Source: Legionella sp. PC997 (lineage in GTDB: Bacteria; Pseudomonadota; Gammaproteobacteria; Legionellales; Legionellaceae). Taken from it: 64,000 nt of DNA. Numbering within the stretch: the stretch's first letter is position 1; each line of letters opens with the position of its first letter. The stretch is taken from assembly GCF_014109825.1 (NCBI RefSeq), contig NZ_CP059576.1:667001-731000 (forward strand). Reading direction: 5' to 3'. Positions 1 through 9,246 of the stretch are shown piece after piece. The notes beneath the pieces were generated by a model, which saw only the letters and a list, made by a program, of their open reading frames with translations, was not told the origin of the DNA and did no database searches. The position numbers and the translations under genes were made by a program.

Positions 1-3000
1 ATCATTTTGTGGCGTAAGATGTTCTTTACTCGAAAAAAGCTGCTTTAACGGTACAATAGCACTGGTTCTATCCAGTTTTCCGTTGGGGGTGGTTAATAGC
101 TTGTCAACCACAAAAAAACGGGTTGGAATCATGTAATCTGGAAGTTCATCCTTTAAAAATGAGCGGATGTCGGTCGCGTTTACCTCTTCGTTATCTCTTA
201 GTACCAGATAGGCGCAGAGGAATGGGTCGCCGTTCTTTGATTTTTCTGGCTTGACAAGGCATTGATAAATGGAGGGAATTTTATCAAGGGATGATTCAAT
301 TTCGCTAATTTCTATTCTAAACCCACGAATCTTTATCTGGGTATCGCGACGTTCATGATATTCTACGGTACCATTATTTTGCCATTTTACGAGATCCCCC
401 GTTTTATAAATTCGGTTGTAGTAACTCTCAAATGGGTTGGGTAAGAATTTTTGTTGGGTAAGTTCTTCATTATGGAGATAGCCATAGGCTAATCCATGTC
501 CTGAGATGTACAGCTCACCTAATATCCCTGTCGGAACAGGCTTCATGTGATCGTCTAATATGTAGACATTTGTATTCGAAATGGGCTTCCCTATTCGACT
601 GACATGGGAGGTCTCGTCTTGAGTTGAGCAGGTGTGTGTCAGTGCATCAATGGTTGCTTCAGTTGGACCATACAAATTATGTAGCTTACATCCTGCACTA
701 TTATATTCATAAAAGGCATGGATAGTTTCTGGCAATAGTACCTCTCCTCCACAGAATACATGCCGTAAAGAAGAACACGATTTAAATTTTGGTGTTAAGA
801 TCATTTCCCGAAGCATTGAAGGAACAAGTTGGAGTATGCTTACTTTGTTCTTTTTCACGAGGGCAATTAATTCTTTTGGGCTTGCATGTGCGTCACGTGG
901 AGCAATGACTACGGTTGCTCCAACCCAAAGAGGCATAAAAAATTCCCATACGGAGGCATCAAATGAGAAGGGCGTTTTTTGTAAAAATACATCACTATCA
1001 TTAAAATCATACGTCTGTCGCATCCAATGCATGTGATTAGATGCAGCAAGATGTGAAATGGTAACACCTTTAGGTTTTCCCGTAGTTCCTGATGTATATA
1101 TCACATAGGCTAAATCAGAAGGTTTAGTCGCGATATGAACAGGATGAGAGATGCTTCCTGTGGATTTAATAATATCTTCAACATCGATAATTAAACCCGA
1201 ATAGCCATGAATGTGTTTTGATACTGATGCTTGATGAGTCAACAGAATTTTTGATTGACTGTGGCTTAGCATGTAATTAATTCGCCTATCCGGATAATGG
1301 GGATCTAGGGGTAAATAAGCTGCTCCAGATTTTAAAACACCAAGAATACTAATTAACATATACATCTCGCGGTGAATGTATATACCTATTATATCGCCCG
1401 GTTTTACTCCATGAGAGGTCAGATACTGGGCTACTTGATTAGCCTTTATATTGAGTTCTTCATAGGTGATGGTGACATTATTAAAAATAGCAGCAATGGA
1501 TAGGGGGGTCTTTGCTGCCTGTCTTTCAAATTCATGATGCAGTAAAACATTCGAGTCATAAACGCTGTGAGTGTCATTCCATTCATGTAAAAGACAATGC
1601 TCTTCCTCTTTATTCAGGATGGATAATTCAAAAATCTTTGAGTCAGAACGGTTTAATGCATCTTCTAGTAATGTATGCAGATGATGTTCCATATAGTTAA
1701 AGAATGCATATGATTCTTCCTGTGATTGGTATTCCGTATTATTGTGAACGTAAATAGAGGAGCCATCTTCTGGAATGTAAAAATTTAGCTTTTTTTGAGA
1801 TGACAGGGGAGGGCGGCTTGAGGTATCACAAAAAGTAAAACTGATATCAATTTCCTTGGTTAACCCTTGTAACTCTGGATAACGAATAAATACATCCTTG
1901 CAAAAGGTTGCATAAGGATTAATGCGCTCATTTTCATCTTCAATAAAAGATAAAATGTCTCTAAACGAATGGCTACTTTCAAAATGGGTGGTTAAAGGGA
2001 CATGTCGTTCAAGTATATTGTCTAAACATTCAATGGTTTTAGCAAAAGAGGTTGGGCTGTAGCCTAACGAGAAGTTTTTATAGTTATTCAGTCTATAAAT
2101 ATAAGTCAGTAGTACTCCAAAAATAATATTTTTAACCTGAACAGAGTGATTTTTTGAATATTCCTTCATCAGAGTAAATAAGTTGTCCGATATGGTTATT
2201 GTTTTGTACCGTGGCTGATCTAATGATTGTTTGTCATTGCCTACAGTAAGATGTGATAAAAAGGAGACGCCACCATGGATACATTGTAACAGTTCTTTTA
2301 ACCAGAATTGTTCTACACGAGTTTGATTGACAGCCGGATGAGATAACATTCTTTGAATGTACAGAGTATCAATATCAGGTAGTCTCTGCCCCACCGCTAA
2401 TGCATAGTCTTCAATAAGTCGTTCTATAGGATACTCGTCACCTGTTAAACTCATTAATTCATAGAGGACTATATCAGTTGATCCGGTGGTAATTTGCAGA
2501 TCCGTATTTGATATATGGACAATGATTCCTGGACGCTCTCCAGAAGAAATACCTAGTTTCCGGTACGATTTAATGACCAATACTTGCCCTTGAATTAATA
2601 GTTTGGGAGTGGCGAGCTCGTTTTTATAATGACCAAAAGTTAATGCCCGGCATAATCTGTCAATATGTTCCGATGGGTTTTCCCATGAAATAAAGCCATA
2701 ATATTCTGGCTTATTTTGTAATCCGTAGTATGAGCGAAAGGCTAAGTTTTGTTTCACTAGAGTTGTCGTGTTGGTTTCAAATTCAATTAACAATTCATGA
2801 AAGGCTTTGACTGCATGCTCATAACATTTTAGATTTAAACTCAGTGCTGTTTCGTCGTCTTCAATTGAAAACCAGGATTGTTTTAAAATATCTCCTGAAT
2901 CAACCTGTTCGTGCATGACGTGCCAACTAATTGCATGTTCCTTTTCATCATTTAGAATTGCCCAGGTGGTGGCATATAATCCAGCATATTTAGGCAAAGG

Positions 3001-3294
3001 GCTGTTATGATAATTCACTGCATGTACACGTGGGTAATTGAGAATAGAAGGGGGGAGAATGGCGCCATTGGCTATGCTAAACAAATAATCACATGACTGA
3101 TTCATGTGATTATTTTCGAATTCCTTAATATTCTTTATATAGGGAATATCGTTTGCCTTACACCATTTTTTGATGTTTTTGGATTGGGAAATCAAGCCAA
3201 GCAATTGATGGTTTCTTGCACGTATCATCGATGCACATTGCAGAGTTATATTATCATCTCCTATGAGATAACAGCTGAATGATTTACCTTGCAA
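1..3294 (-). CDS. NRPS with N-terminal formyltransferase domain (3' end outside window)
   Basis: Non-ribosomal peptide synthetase, read to the window edge (about 1098 codons, no stop). Residues 1-170 resemble the methionyl-tRNA formyltransferase catalytic domain: the motif VNYHNSPLPKYAG carries the Asn and His, and VDSGDI the Asp. About 190-290 resembles the formyltransferase C-terminal domain. About 310-560 resembles the second half of a condensation domain; I see no HHxxxDG. An adenylation domain follows with IYTSGTTGKPKG, NLYGPTEATID, YKTGDLVKW and PNGKLDR. The edge falls just before the expected carrier domain. Only TTG at 3294 keeps the first Rossmann strand, because an in-frame TAA lies two codons upstream; the AAAAGG before it is a weak ribosome site. 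Formyltransferase-led modules such as LgrA formylate the first loaded residue; that role here is inference. Confidence 0.9.
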   Translation of the reverse strand, partial: MQGKSFSCYLIGDDNITLQCASMIRARNHQLLGLISQSKNIKKWCKANDIPYIKNIKEFENNHMNQSCDYLFSIANGAILPPSILNYPRVHAVNYHNSPLPKYAGLYATTWAILNDEKEHAISWHVMHEQVDSGDILKQSWFSIEDDETALSLNLKCYEHAVKAFHELLIEFETNTTTLVKQNLAFRSYYGLQNKPEYYGFISWENPSEHIDRLCRALTFGHYKNELATPKLLIQGQVLVIKSYRKLGISSGERPGIIVHISNTDLQITTGSTDIVLYELMSLTGDEYPIERLIEDYALAVGQRLPDIDTLYIQRMLSHPAVNQTRVEQFWLKELLQCIHGGVSFLSHLTVGNDKQSLDQPRYKTITISDNLFTLMKEYSKNHSVQVKNIIFGVLLTYIYRLNNYKNFSLGYSPTSFAKTIECLDNILERHVPLTTHFESSHSFRDILSFIEDENERINPYATFCKDVFIRYPELQGLTKEIDISFTFCDTSSRPPLSSQKKLNFYIPEDGSSIYVHNNTEYQSQEESYAFFNYMEHHLHTLLEDALNRSDSKIFELSILNKEEEHCLLHEWNDTHSVYDSNVLLHHEFERQAAKTPLSIAAIFNNVTITYEELNIKANQVAQYLTSHGVKPGDIIGIYIHREMYMLISILGVLKSGAAYLPLDPHYPDRRINYMLSHSQSKILLTHQASVSKHIHGYSGLIIDVEDIIKSTGSISHPVHIATKPSDLAYVIYTSGTTGKPKGVTISHLAASNHMHWMRQTYDFNDSDVFLQKTPFSFDASVWEFFMPLWVGATVVIAPRDAHASPKELIALVKKNKVSILQLVPSMLREMILTPKFKSCSSLRHVFCGGEVLLPETIHAFYEYNSAGCKLHNLYGPTEATIDALTHTCSTQDETSHVSRIGKPISNTNVYILDDHMKPVPTGILGELYISGHGLAYGYLHNEELTQQKFLPNPFESYYNRIYKTGDLVKWQNNGTVEYHERRDTQIKIRGFRIEISEIESSLDKIPSIYQCLVKPEKSKNGDPFLCAYLVLRDNEEVNATDIRSFLKDELPDYMIPTRFFVVDKLLTTPNGKLDRTSAIVPLKQLFSSKEHLTPQND

Positions 3295-3780
3295 TTCTTA
3301 GCCTTTTCTATTGTTATTTCATAATCAACATCAATGTACTTATGTTATTTTGATGTGACTTAGCATGAGTATTATAGCATAGGGGCTTGTAATCGATCAC
3401 TTAGATTGAAATTTGATTTTTGAGCCTATATTATTCGCATAATTGAAAGTTTTTGGAAATCATTGCAAATATAGCTTTATTTTTAATAATTTCAGAGATT
3501 ATTTGTACAAGTCATTATTTATATCAATTAAATTTCGCGCGTTCTTTAGTCTTCATAAGAATAACATTCTCAGTTAAGAATGTTCCTGAAAAAATTGTAT
3601 ATAAATGGAGTTACAGGATACTATCAATAATCAATCTTCTGAAATCGATTTAGATAATGATGAAACTGTTGTGTTTGATGATGTAAATATAATCCTTTGA
3701 ATCGTTTACTGAAGTAAGAACAAAAAATATCCAGTCAAAATTACAATCAATAAGAACAATGCTAACTGATTACCTTTCTG
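3295..3780. other. Intergenic debris upstream of the NRPS
   Basis: AT-rich stretch holding the NRPS upstream region and no convincing gene. A 31-codon open frame starts at 3606 (MELQDTINNQSS) and ends near 3700. A one-base shift would continue it as an open frame up to the transposase remnant, so it may be the broken front of a gene interrupted by the insertion. I cannot name it. Confidence 0.4.
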
Positions 3781-4059
3781 GACAGAGGGTCGCAATATTG
3801 CAGCGATGCTTACCAGAAACTACTGAAACAATACGGCTTTATTTGCTCAATGAGTGGCTCAGGTAACTGTTACGATAATGCGGTAATGGAAAGTTTTTAC
3901 CATACCTTAAAAATCGAGGCTGTCTATGGCGAGTCTTTTTAAAACGAGAATAGAGGCTCAACGAAGTCTTTTCGATACATTGAAGTCTTTTACAATCGCA
4001 TGCGAATTCACTCAACTCTCGGCTATCAAACGCCAGTTGAGTTTTGGTTAGTGGCTTAA
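3781..4059 (+). pseudogene. IS3-family transposase (OrfB) C-terminal remnant
   Basis: The last ~90 codons of an IS3-type DDE transposase. The first frame reads DRGSQYCSDAYQKLLKQYGF, then SMSGSGNCYDNAVMESFY and a stop at TTTTTAA. After frame shifts the typical ending continues as [18 protein letters not shown] and ends at TAA 4057-4059. The upstream part, including the first catalytic Asp and the OrfA frame, is missing, so this copy is dead. It abuts a Tn3-type fragment, which suggests one element inserted into the other before both decayed. Confidence 0.85.
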
Positions 4060-4667
4060 TATTGGTGTACGGTTTTTCGAGGATGGATCAAAATAAAGAA
4101 GCTGATTATGGCGTACTGAATGATCTGGCACGTGGTTGCGCAAATCCCCAACGTATAGAACAACATTGGGATGACATGATGAGAATAGCCGGTTCACTCA
4201 AGCTTGGTACAGTTCAGGCATCAGAGCTTATTCGTTCTTTATTAAAAAGCGATAAACCATCAAGTTTAGCAAAGGCAATTATTGAGGTGGGTAGAATTAA
4301 TAAGACGTTGTACCTTCTTAACTATATTGATGATGAAGATTACCGTCGTCGGATACTAACTCAATTAAATCGTGGTGAAGGAAGGCATAGTGTTGCTAGA
4401 GTCATTTTCCATGGCCAACGTGGAGAAATTCGTAAACGTTATCGGGAGGGACAAGAAGATCAGCTAGGTGCTCTTGGCTTCGTGACTAATGCTTTTGTTC
4501 TCTGGAATACTATTTATATGAATGCGGCAAGAAATTATTTAGAGCAAAAATCTATCGTCATAAAAGAGGAGAATGAAGCCAGACTTTCACCTCTTCAACA
4601 TGGCCATATTAATGTTCTTGGCCACTATTCATTTACTCTAAGTAATTCGATTCTGAAGGACAGCTAA
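4060..4667 (+). pseudogene. tnpA: Tn3-family transposase TnpA, C-terminal fragment
   Basis: About 190 of the roughly 1000 residues of a Tn3-family transposase remain. Family features are plain: NDLARGCANPQRIEQHWDDM, GSLKLGTVQASELIRSLL, LNYIDDEDYRRRILTQLNRG, REGQEDQLGALG and the closing SPLQHGHINVLGHYSF. Homology begins near 4090, just after the IS3 remnant; the open frame before that is junction sequence. No resolvase is seen. Truncated and not expected to transpose, but its right terminal repeat survives downstream. Confidence 0.88.
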
Positions 4668-4703
4668 GGCCATTTAATCAGCTAGTGGAGGTTATTGAAG
4701 ATC

Positions 4704-4741
4704 CTTAGCGTACGTTTTTGTACCATTGGACTTCAAACCCC
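4704..4741 (-). repeat. 38-bp Tn3-type terminal inverted repeat
   Basis: Read on the minus strand it starts GGGG and ends ACGCTAAG with exactly 38 bp between the borders, the length and end motifs typical of Tn3-family repeats. It lies 36 bp after the tnpA fragment stop, where the transposase-proximal end should be. I see no partner repeat in the window. Confidence 0.8.
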
Positions 4742-4860
4742 ATCATTTAGCCAAAGTAATTTTTTTTGGTTATTTAAAGCAATATAATTATATATTGCGC
4801 TCTTTGTTTAATTAATATATTCTTTGCGCTTGTATAATTTTTAATTTATAGGCTTAAATT

Positions 4861-5511
4861 ATGTTCAATCCACGAGATAAAAGGGCTTCAACTTCCAATC
4901 CTTCAAAACGAAGTAGGACAGTTGGAATTAATGAGTGTCAGAAAGACGCATTATTTGAATTGCAAGACCAGGGTCTTACTTATGAAATGTTAGTCGAATA
5001 TAGCGCAGAAGGTCATGCATTTTATAAGGAACACTTCTTTGCTCTAGTTAATCTAGTTAAGGAGCGCGATTATTCTGTAGTAGATGCCTTATCAGAAGTT
5101 GCTGGGTTAACTAAGAAACAAGCTAAAGGCATTGAAAACGGATTAACTCGGCAGGATGTTTTGCCTTTAACGAATGTTTGGCATATTACTGCTTTAGAAG
5201 ATTTAAAAAAGGATGGCTTAACTGCGGATATTCTACTAACGTTTGACGAAAGTATATATAAGTTTGGGCCTGATCATTACAGTGCTTTGGTTTTTTTAAT
5301 AAGAAATTGTCAGTATAGGGCAAAAAAGGCATTAGCAGCAATTGATGGAATAAGTGGCGAAGAAGCGCTTGAGGTAAGTGAAAAAGGTTGGTCGAATCAC
5401 CGTATTGGTTCAATATTTCAGCCACGGTTTAATAGTATAAGGCCGTCATTTACGCCTTGTGACAATGTAGGGGACTCAGAAGACACAAAGCTTCTTGCTA
5501 GGTCTTTGTAA
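4861..5511 (+). CDS. Unrecognised protein with two 71-residue repeats
   Basis: A 216-aa soluble protein with no signal peptide or membrane segment. The basic N-terminus (RDKRASTSNPSKRSR) is followed by two gap-free repeats at residues 30-100 and 111-181. They share the spacing AL..L...GLT...L, then H..ALV.L.....Y....AL....G.....A......G, with about 22 of 71 positions identical. The C-terminus is polar and acidic and ends in LLARSL. I do not recognise a named family. In a Legionella-like genome an unattached helical-repeat protein with a basic, nuclear-signal-like start could be a Dot/Icm substrate, but that is speculation. It sits alone between transposon scars, with only a weak ribosome site. 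Confidence 0.7.
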   Translation: MFNPRDKRASTSNPSKRSRTVGINECQKDALFELQDQGLTYEMLVEYSAEGHAFYKEHFFALVNLVKERDYSVVDALSEVAGLTKKQAKGIENGLTRQDVLPLTNVWHITALEDLKKDGLTADILLTFDESIYKFGPDHYSALVFLIRNCQYRAKKALAAIDGISGEEALEVSEKGWSNHRIGSIFQPRFNSIRPSFTPCDNVGDSEDTKLLARSL

Positions 5512-5529
5512 TTAAAATGTGAGTGTTAA

Positions 5530-5652
5530 TTGAAATAGTTTTGACTTAATCTGACATACCCACTTGAAAAGGTGAGAGTTTCCGGTTTTGATAGAAGTGC
5601 GAACTTTTAATCAAACCAAGAGGAAAACTCTCATGATAGATAATTCGGAAAA
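5530..5652. mobile_element. Possible insertion-sequence end remnant
   Basis: The stretch carries GAGAGTTTCC near 5576 and its approximate complement GGAAAACTCTC near 5621, followed by a start-like ATG and only seven codons (MIDNSEK) before a stop. This looks like the leader and start of a lost gene. The 21 bp at 5530-5550 recur with one mismatch at 47851-47871. The identity of any IS is not established. Confidence 0.3.
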
Positions 5653-6488
5653 ATGACTTTAGATTCGATTCATATGGGTACTTTGCAACCGTTTATTGAC
5701 GGGCGACGTCAGGATCAAGTTAAAACAAGAACGATTAACCATGGTCTAAAAATTGTTCGCCGCATTTGTAATCTGGCTGCAACCGAGTGGATTGATGAAT
5801 TTGGGCTGACTTGGTTGCTGAATGCACCCAAAATTAAATTGCTGCCAGAAGACGATTTACGCAAACCTTATCCACTAAGTTGGGATGAGCAACATAAACT
5901 CTTGCAGAGTTACCTACGCATTTAGAGCAAATGGCACTATTTGCAGTGAATACTGGATGTAGAGAAAGTGAGGTATGTCACTTGCAATGGGATTGGGAAA
6001 TTAAGCTTCCTCAATTGCCGCATCTTTTAGTGTTCATCATTCCTCCTGAAATGGTTAAAAATGGTGAAGAGCGCTTGGTAGTCTGTAATCAAACGGCAAA
6101 GTCGGTAGTTGATAGCCAAAGAGGAAAACATAAACAGTTTGTGTTTACCTTTAAAGGCAATCCGATTACCCGAATAAATAATACAGGTTGGAAAGAAGCT
6201 CGTAAGAAAGCTGGTTTGGAGTTTGTGCGTGTTCATGATCTGAAACACACCTTTGGCCGACGCTTGCGTTCTGTTGGTGTGAGTTTTGAAGATAGGTAAG
6301 ATCTGCTTGGGCATCGTTCAGGTCGTATTACAACGCATTACTCATCAGCTGAATTGCAGAATCTATACGAAGCTGGAAACAAGGTTTGCGAAAAGCAACA
6401 AAGTGGGGTGGTTCTCACGTTGCTTCGTAATCCAAATAATAGAAAAGAGAAAGATACATCTCAAGGACGTAAGGTAGTTAGTTTATGA
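5653..6488 (+). pseudogene. Tyrosine recombinase (phage-type integrase), frameshifted and 5'-truncated
   Basis: Three frames together give the core and catalytic domain of a tyrosine integrase. Frame 1 (5653-5925) has the core-binding end and PYPLSWDEQHKLLQ. Frame 2 (5931-6299) has FAVNTGCRESEVCHLQW with the first catalytic Arg, then VHDLKHTFGRRLRSVGVS with His and Arg. Frame 3, to TGA 6486-6488, has DLLGHRSGRITTHYSSAE with the catalytic Tyr. Shifts lie near 5900 and 6295, and the N-terminal arm domain is gone. It lies just left of the tRNA-derived repeat at 6579, so it is probably the relic of an earlier element that used the same site. Confidence 0.88.
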
Positions 6489-6578
6489 GTTTGTGTCTAC
6501 TATGCCCCACAAAATCCCCACAATGGCTTTTGAGGGGTTGGGATAGTCAATTGCAAGTTATTGATTTTACTGGCTTTA

Positions 6579-6625
6579 ATTGGTGGGCCCACTAGGACTT
6601 GAACCTAGGACCAACGGATTATGAG
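6579..6625 (-). repeat. Left attachment-site copy: 3' half of a CAU tRNA gene
   Basis: A 47-bp sequence identical to 16761-16807. On the minus strand it reads from the anticodon loop (CTCATAA), through the T arm (CCTAG-GTTCAAGT-CCTAG) to an acceptor end TGGGCCCACCA. The D arm and 5' half are absent, so it is not a working tRNA gene. Integrase-driven islands commonly duplicate a tRNA 3' end, and this copy marks the left edge of the small element. Confidence 0.85.
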
Positions 6626-6744
6626 TCTGTAAAATAGGGGTTTTAGCACGTTTTATCAAGTTTTAAATTCTGTCAAAAACCTTTTAAAATCAACGTTTAT
6701 AAGCCATAATTTGCCATATTGAAATTTATTTAGTTTTAATTAAT

Positions 6745-6767
6745 GTGTCTACATGGCGTCTACATGG
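6745..6767 (+). repeat. Doubled GTCTACAT motif near the left border
   Basis: GTGTCTACATGGCGTCTACA and the next three bases contain two copies of GTCTACAT 12 bp apart. A 21/23 match in the same orientation lies at 16696-16718 near the right border. Position just inside each end, beside the integrase gene, suggests integrase arm-type binding sites or an operator for int. Confidence 0.5.
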
Positions 6768-6784
6768 GATTTTAGAGGTGAATT

Positions 6785-8029
6785 ATGGCGGAAGCAGAAA
6801 AGGGTATTAAATTAACCAAAACCATCGTTGATAAACTCGAACATATTCCCGGAAAAACCCAGACATTTTATCGTGATCATGATTTAAAAGGCTTTGCTTT
6901 AAGAATTACCTCTGGTGGTGTTAAAAGTTTCATTGTTGAAACCAGAATTAGTGGCAAGGTGAAAAGAGTCACCTTAGGTAAATATGGAAACTTGACGGTT
7001 GAGGAAGCCAGAAAGCAAGCCAAGAGTCTTTTGGGTAGTGTAGCAAGAGGTGATGATCCCATTGCGGAAAAGAAAACCAAAAAAGTTCATGCTATGACCT
7101 TACAGCAAGTTCTGAATGATTATCTCAAAGCAAGAAAAGATTTAAAGCCGCGCACTTTAAACGATTATCAATGTGTACTGCATGAAGTAGTCCCTGACTG
7201 GCTTGATAAACCGCTGGTGAATATTACTCGAGAGATGATTGCTAAACGACATACCAAGCATGGGCAGGCAAATAGTAAGGCACGCGCCAACAATGCAATG
7301 AGGGTATTAAGAGCCATTTTTAATTATGCTATGTATGAATATCAAGACGGCAATGGCCATCCAATCATCACCATTAACCCGGTCAAGTATTTATCTCATA
7401 CACGGGCATGGTATCGAGTAGATCGAAAACAAACTGTTATTAAACCGCATCAGCTAACTGACTGGTATAAAGCGGTTATTATACTGGTGGAAACTGATAA
7501 CTACCGCAACGCTTTATTGTGGCATGATTATTTTTTATTGCTCTTGTTTACCGGCATGCGAAAAATGGAAGCAGCCTCTTTACGCTGGGAGGATATTGAT
7601 CTCAAATCCAAAACCATCACACTGCAAGACACTAAAAACCATGAAATCCACACGCTACCCATGTCTGATTTTGTCTATGAGCTAATGGAACGCAGAAGCC
7701 GGAATAAAACCAGTGAATTTGTATTTCCAGCTGATAGTAAAACTGGTTATATCTATGAACCTAAAAAAGCAGTGAATAGGGTTGTGGAATTATCTGGTGT
7801 GCCATTTACTTTGCATGATCTGAGGAGAACCTTTGCGACTATAGCAGATAGTCTTGATTTACCTGCCTATGCTTTAAAGCGGCTTCTTAATCATAAAATG
7901 AACAATGACGTTACTGCTGGATATATTATGAAGGATGTGGAGCGGTTACGTAAGCCAATGCAGCAAGTTGCTAACTTCCTGCTAAAGCATATTGAAGAGG
8001 TTAATTCATTAAATGTCATGGTGATTTGA
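6785..8029 (+). CDS. int: Tyrosine-type site-specific integrase
   Basis: A 414-aa island integrase. The DUF4102-type arm-binding domain (about 1-90) contains LKGFALRITSGGVKSFIVE and VTLGKYGNLTVEEARKQA. A core-binding domain follows (about 100-200). The catalytic domain has the first Arg in FTGMRKMEAASLRWEDID, His-Leu-Arg in LHDLRRTFAT, LLNH instead of the usual LLGH, and the Tyr in TAGYIMKD. It should catalyse integration at, and with a helper excision from, the tRNA-type 47-bp site 160 bp upstream. AGAGGTG before the ATG supports the start. A strong terminator follows. Full length and apparently intact, unlike the integrase relic on its left. Confidence 0.95.
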   Translation: MAEAEKGIKLTKTIVDKLEHIPGKTQTFYRDHDLKGFALRITSGGVKSFIVETRISGKVKRVTLGKYGNLTVEEARKQAKSLLGSVARGDDPIAEKKTKKVHAMTLQQVLNDYLKARKDLKPRTLNDYQCVLHEVVPDWLDKPLVNITREMIAKRHTKHGQANSKARANNAMRVLRAIFNYAMYEYQDGNGHPIITINPVKYLSHTRAWYRVDRKQTVIKPHQLTDWYKAVIILVETDNYRNALLWHDYFLLLLFTGMRKMEAASLRWEDIDLKSKTITLQDTKNHEIHTLPMSDFVYELMERRSRNKTSEFVFPADSKTGYIYEPKKAVNRVVELSGVPFTLHDLRRTFATIADSLDLPAYALKRLLNHKMNNDVTAGYIMKDVERLRKPMQQVANFLLKHIEEVNSLNVMVI

Positions 8030-8094
8030 CGAAAATGGTTATTATTTAGTATAATTAACTTACTACTTCCCCTAGGACTTCTCTCCTAGGGCGC

Positions 8095-8122
8095 AGAGCC
8101 TCTTCGGAGGCTCTTGTTTTTT
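8095..8122 (+). terminator. Rho-independent terminator after int
   Basis: The 8-bp stem AGAGCCTC/GAGGCTCT has a TTCG loop (8103-8106) and is followed by TG and six T residues. A second small palindrome built on CCTAGG lies just upstream near 8071-8090. The site separates int from the NYN gene. Confidence 0.9.
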
Positions 8123-8135
8123 CCGGCTTTCAAAA

Positions 8136-8771
8136 ATGAATAAAAAACGCACTACTATATACGTTGATGGATTTAATTTGTATTATGGGTGCCTAAAAAA
8201 TAGTCCTTATAAGTGGTTAGATCTAAAATCTCTCTTCTCTAATTTATTAGACCCATCACATGAAATTGTTAAGATAAAATATTACACCGCCCATATTTCC
8301 AGTCGCTCGGGTAACAATGACTCAATGTTGAGGCAAAAGTATTATCTTCAAGCAATACAAAAATATATTCCTGAACTTGAAATTTATTATGGACATTATT
8401 TAATACATCAAATTACTGCGAAAGTGGTAAATCCACCGCCTGATTTTATCAAAGTCTATAAAACAGAAGAAAAGGGATCTGATGTTAATTTAGCTTTACA
8501 TGTTCTAAATGACGCATGGTTGAATGAATATGACTGCGTAGTTGTTGTTTCAAATGACAGCGATCTAGCGGAATCACTGCGTTTAGTAAAGAGCCAAAAT
8601 AATAAGACAATAGGTCTAATATTTCCAAATACAAGTAGCAAACGGAAACCTTCTCGAGAATTATCTCAATATGCTAACTTTATTAAACATATTCGTACTA
8701 ATGTTTTAAGTAAGTCATTACTTCCAGAAAACATACCTGGGACAGGTATTCATAAACCTACGGAATGGTAA
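8136..8771 (+). CDS. NYN-domain (LabA/DUF88-like) putative ribonuclease
   Basis: A 211-aa protein of the NYN family, a PIN-like nuclease fold. TTIYVDGFNLYYG near the start has the first acidic residue, EEKGSDVNLALHVLNDAW the middle acids, and YDCVVVVSNDSDLAESLRLV the last pair. All positions expected for metal binding are present. The family acts on RNA in several settings; the substrate here is unknown. It follows the int terminator, so it is probably transcribed on its own, although no clear ribosome site is seen before its ATG. Within a mobile element it could serve RNA turnover or defence; that is inference. Confidence 0.85.
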   Translation: MNKKRTTIYVDGFNLYYGCLKNSPYKWLDLKSLFSNLLDPSHEIVKIKYYTAHISSRSGNNDSMLRQKYYLQAIQKYIPELEIYYGHYLIHQITAKVVNPPPDFIKVYKTEEKGSDVNLALHVLNDAWLNEYDCVVVVSNDSDLAESLRLVKSQNNKTIGLIFPNTSSKRKPSRELSQYANFIKHIRTNVLSKSLLPENIPGTGIHKPTEW

Positions 8772-8808
8772 TAAGGATAGATTTTTTACCTATAGTTAAC
8801 TAAATGTT

Positions 8809-8880
8809 CATGTTAAGAAAACTTAGAATTTTAAACATGACTTACTCTTCATGTTAAAGAAATCGAATTTTCTTAACATG
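8809..8880. repeat. 13-bp inverted repeat with internal copies
   Basis: CATGTTAAGAAAA at 8809-8821 is matched exactly in reverse by TTTTCTTAACATG at 8868-8880. Partial copies (TTTTAAACATG and CATGTTAAAGAAA) lie between the arms. It could be a cruciform, a terminator for the NYN gene or a multi-site operator; the sequence does not decide. Confidence 0.6.
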
Positions 8881-9246
8881 TCAAAAATTTAGACTCTAGG
8901 TTTTGAATGCAAAGAATTCTATTAATAATCATTGAACCCACATAATTTTAGATATCATCAATCAAATGGTTGCTCAAACTAATGTTGATATGGTCATTCA
9001 TTCTGGTGGCTTGGAGGTTTATGATGAACAAAACAGCATTGGGTAAATTAAAAAAATCTATCGGTATGGTTATAAAAAATTGGGTTAGGTTAAAAACCCG
9101 CACGATTTGAGCTTAAAGACCGAAGTTTACATAGGCTTGGCGGGTATGTTAACTGAAATTGTAATTAGATAAATATAATTATGCAAATACAGGAATTAAT
9201 TTCGTTAGAACAACTTTTTTGATGTTTAGATAGCTATCCTAAGTTT

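Noticed and set aside
836..1700. Short plus-strand open frames opposite the NRPS gene
   Set aside because: They lie antisense to clearly coding NRPS sequence and have no ribosome site or family pattern.
3453..3653. 66-codon frame starting with TTG
   Set aside because: AT-rich by-chance frame with no ribosome site; hydrophobic only because of base composition.
6579..6625. tRNA-Met gene (also at 16761-16807)
   Set aside because: Only the 3' half is present at either place; no D arm or 5' acceptor strand, so both are attachment-site copies.
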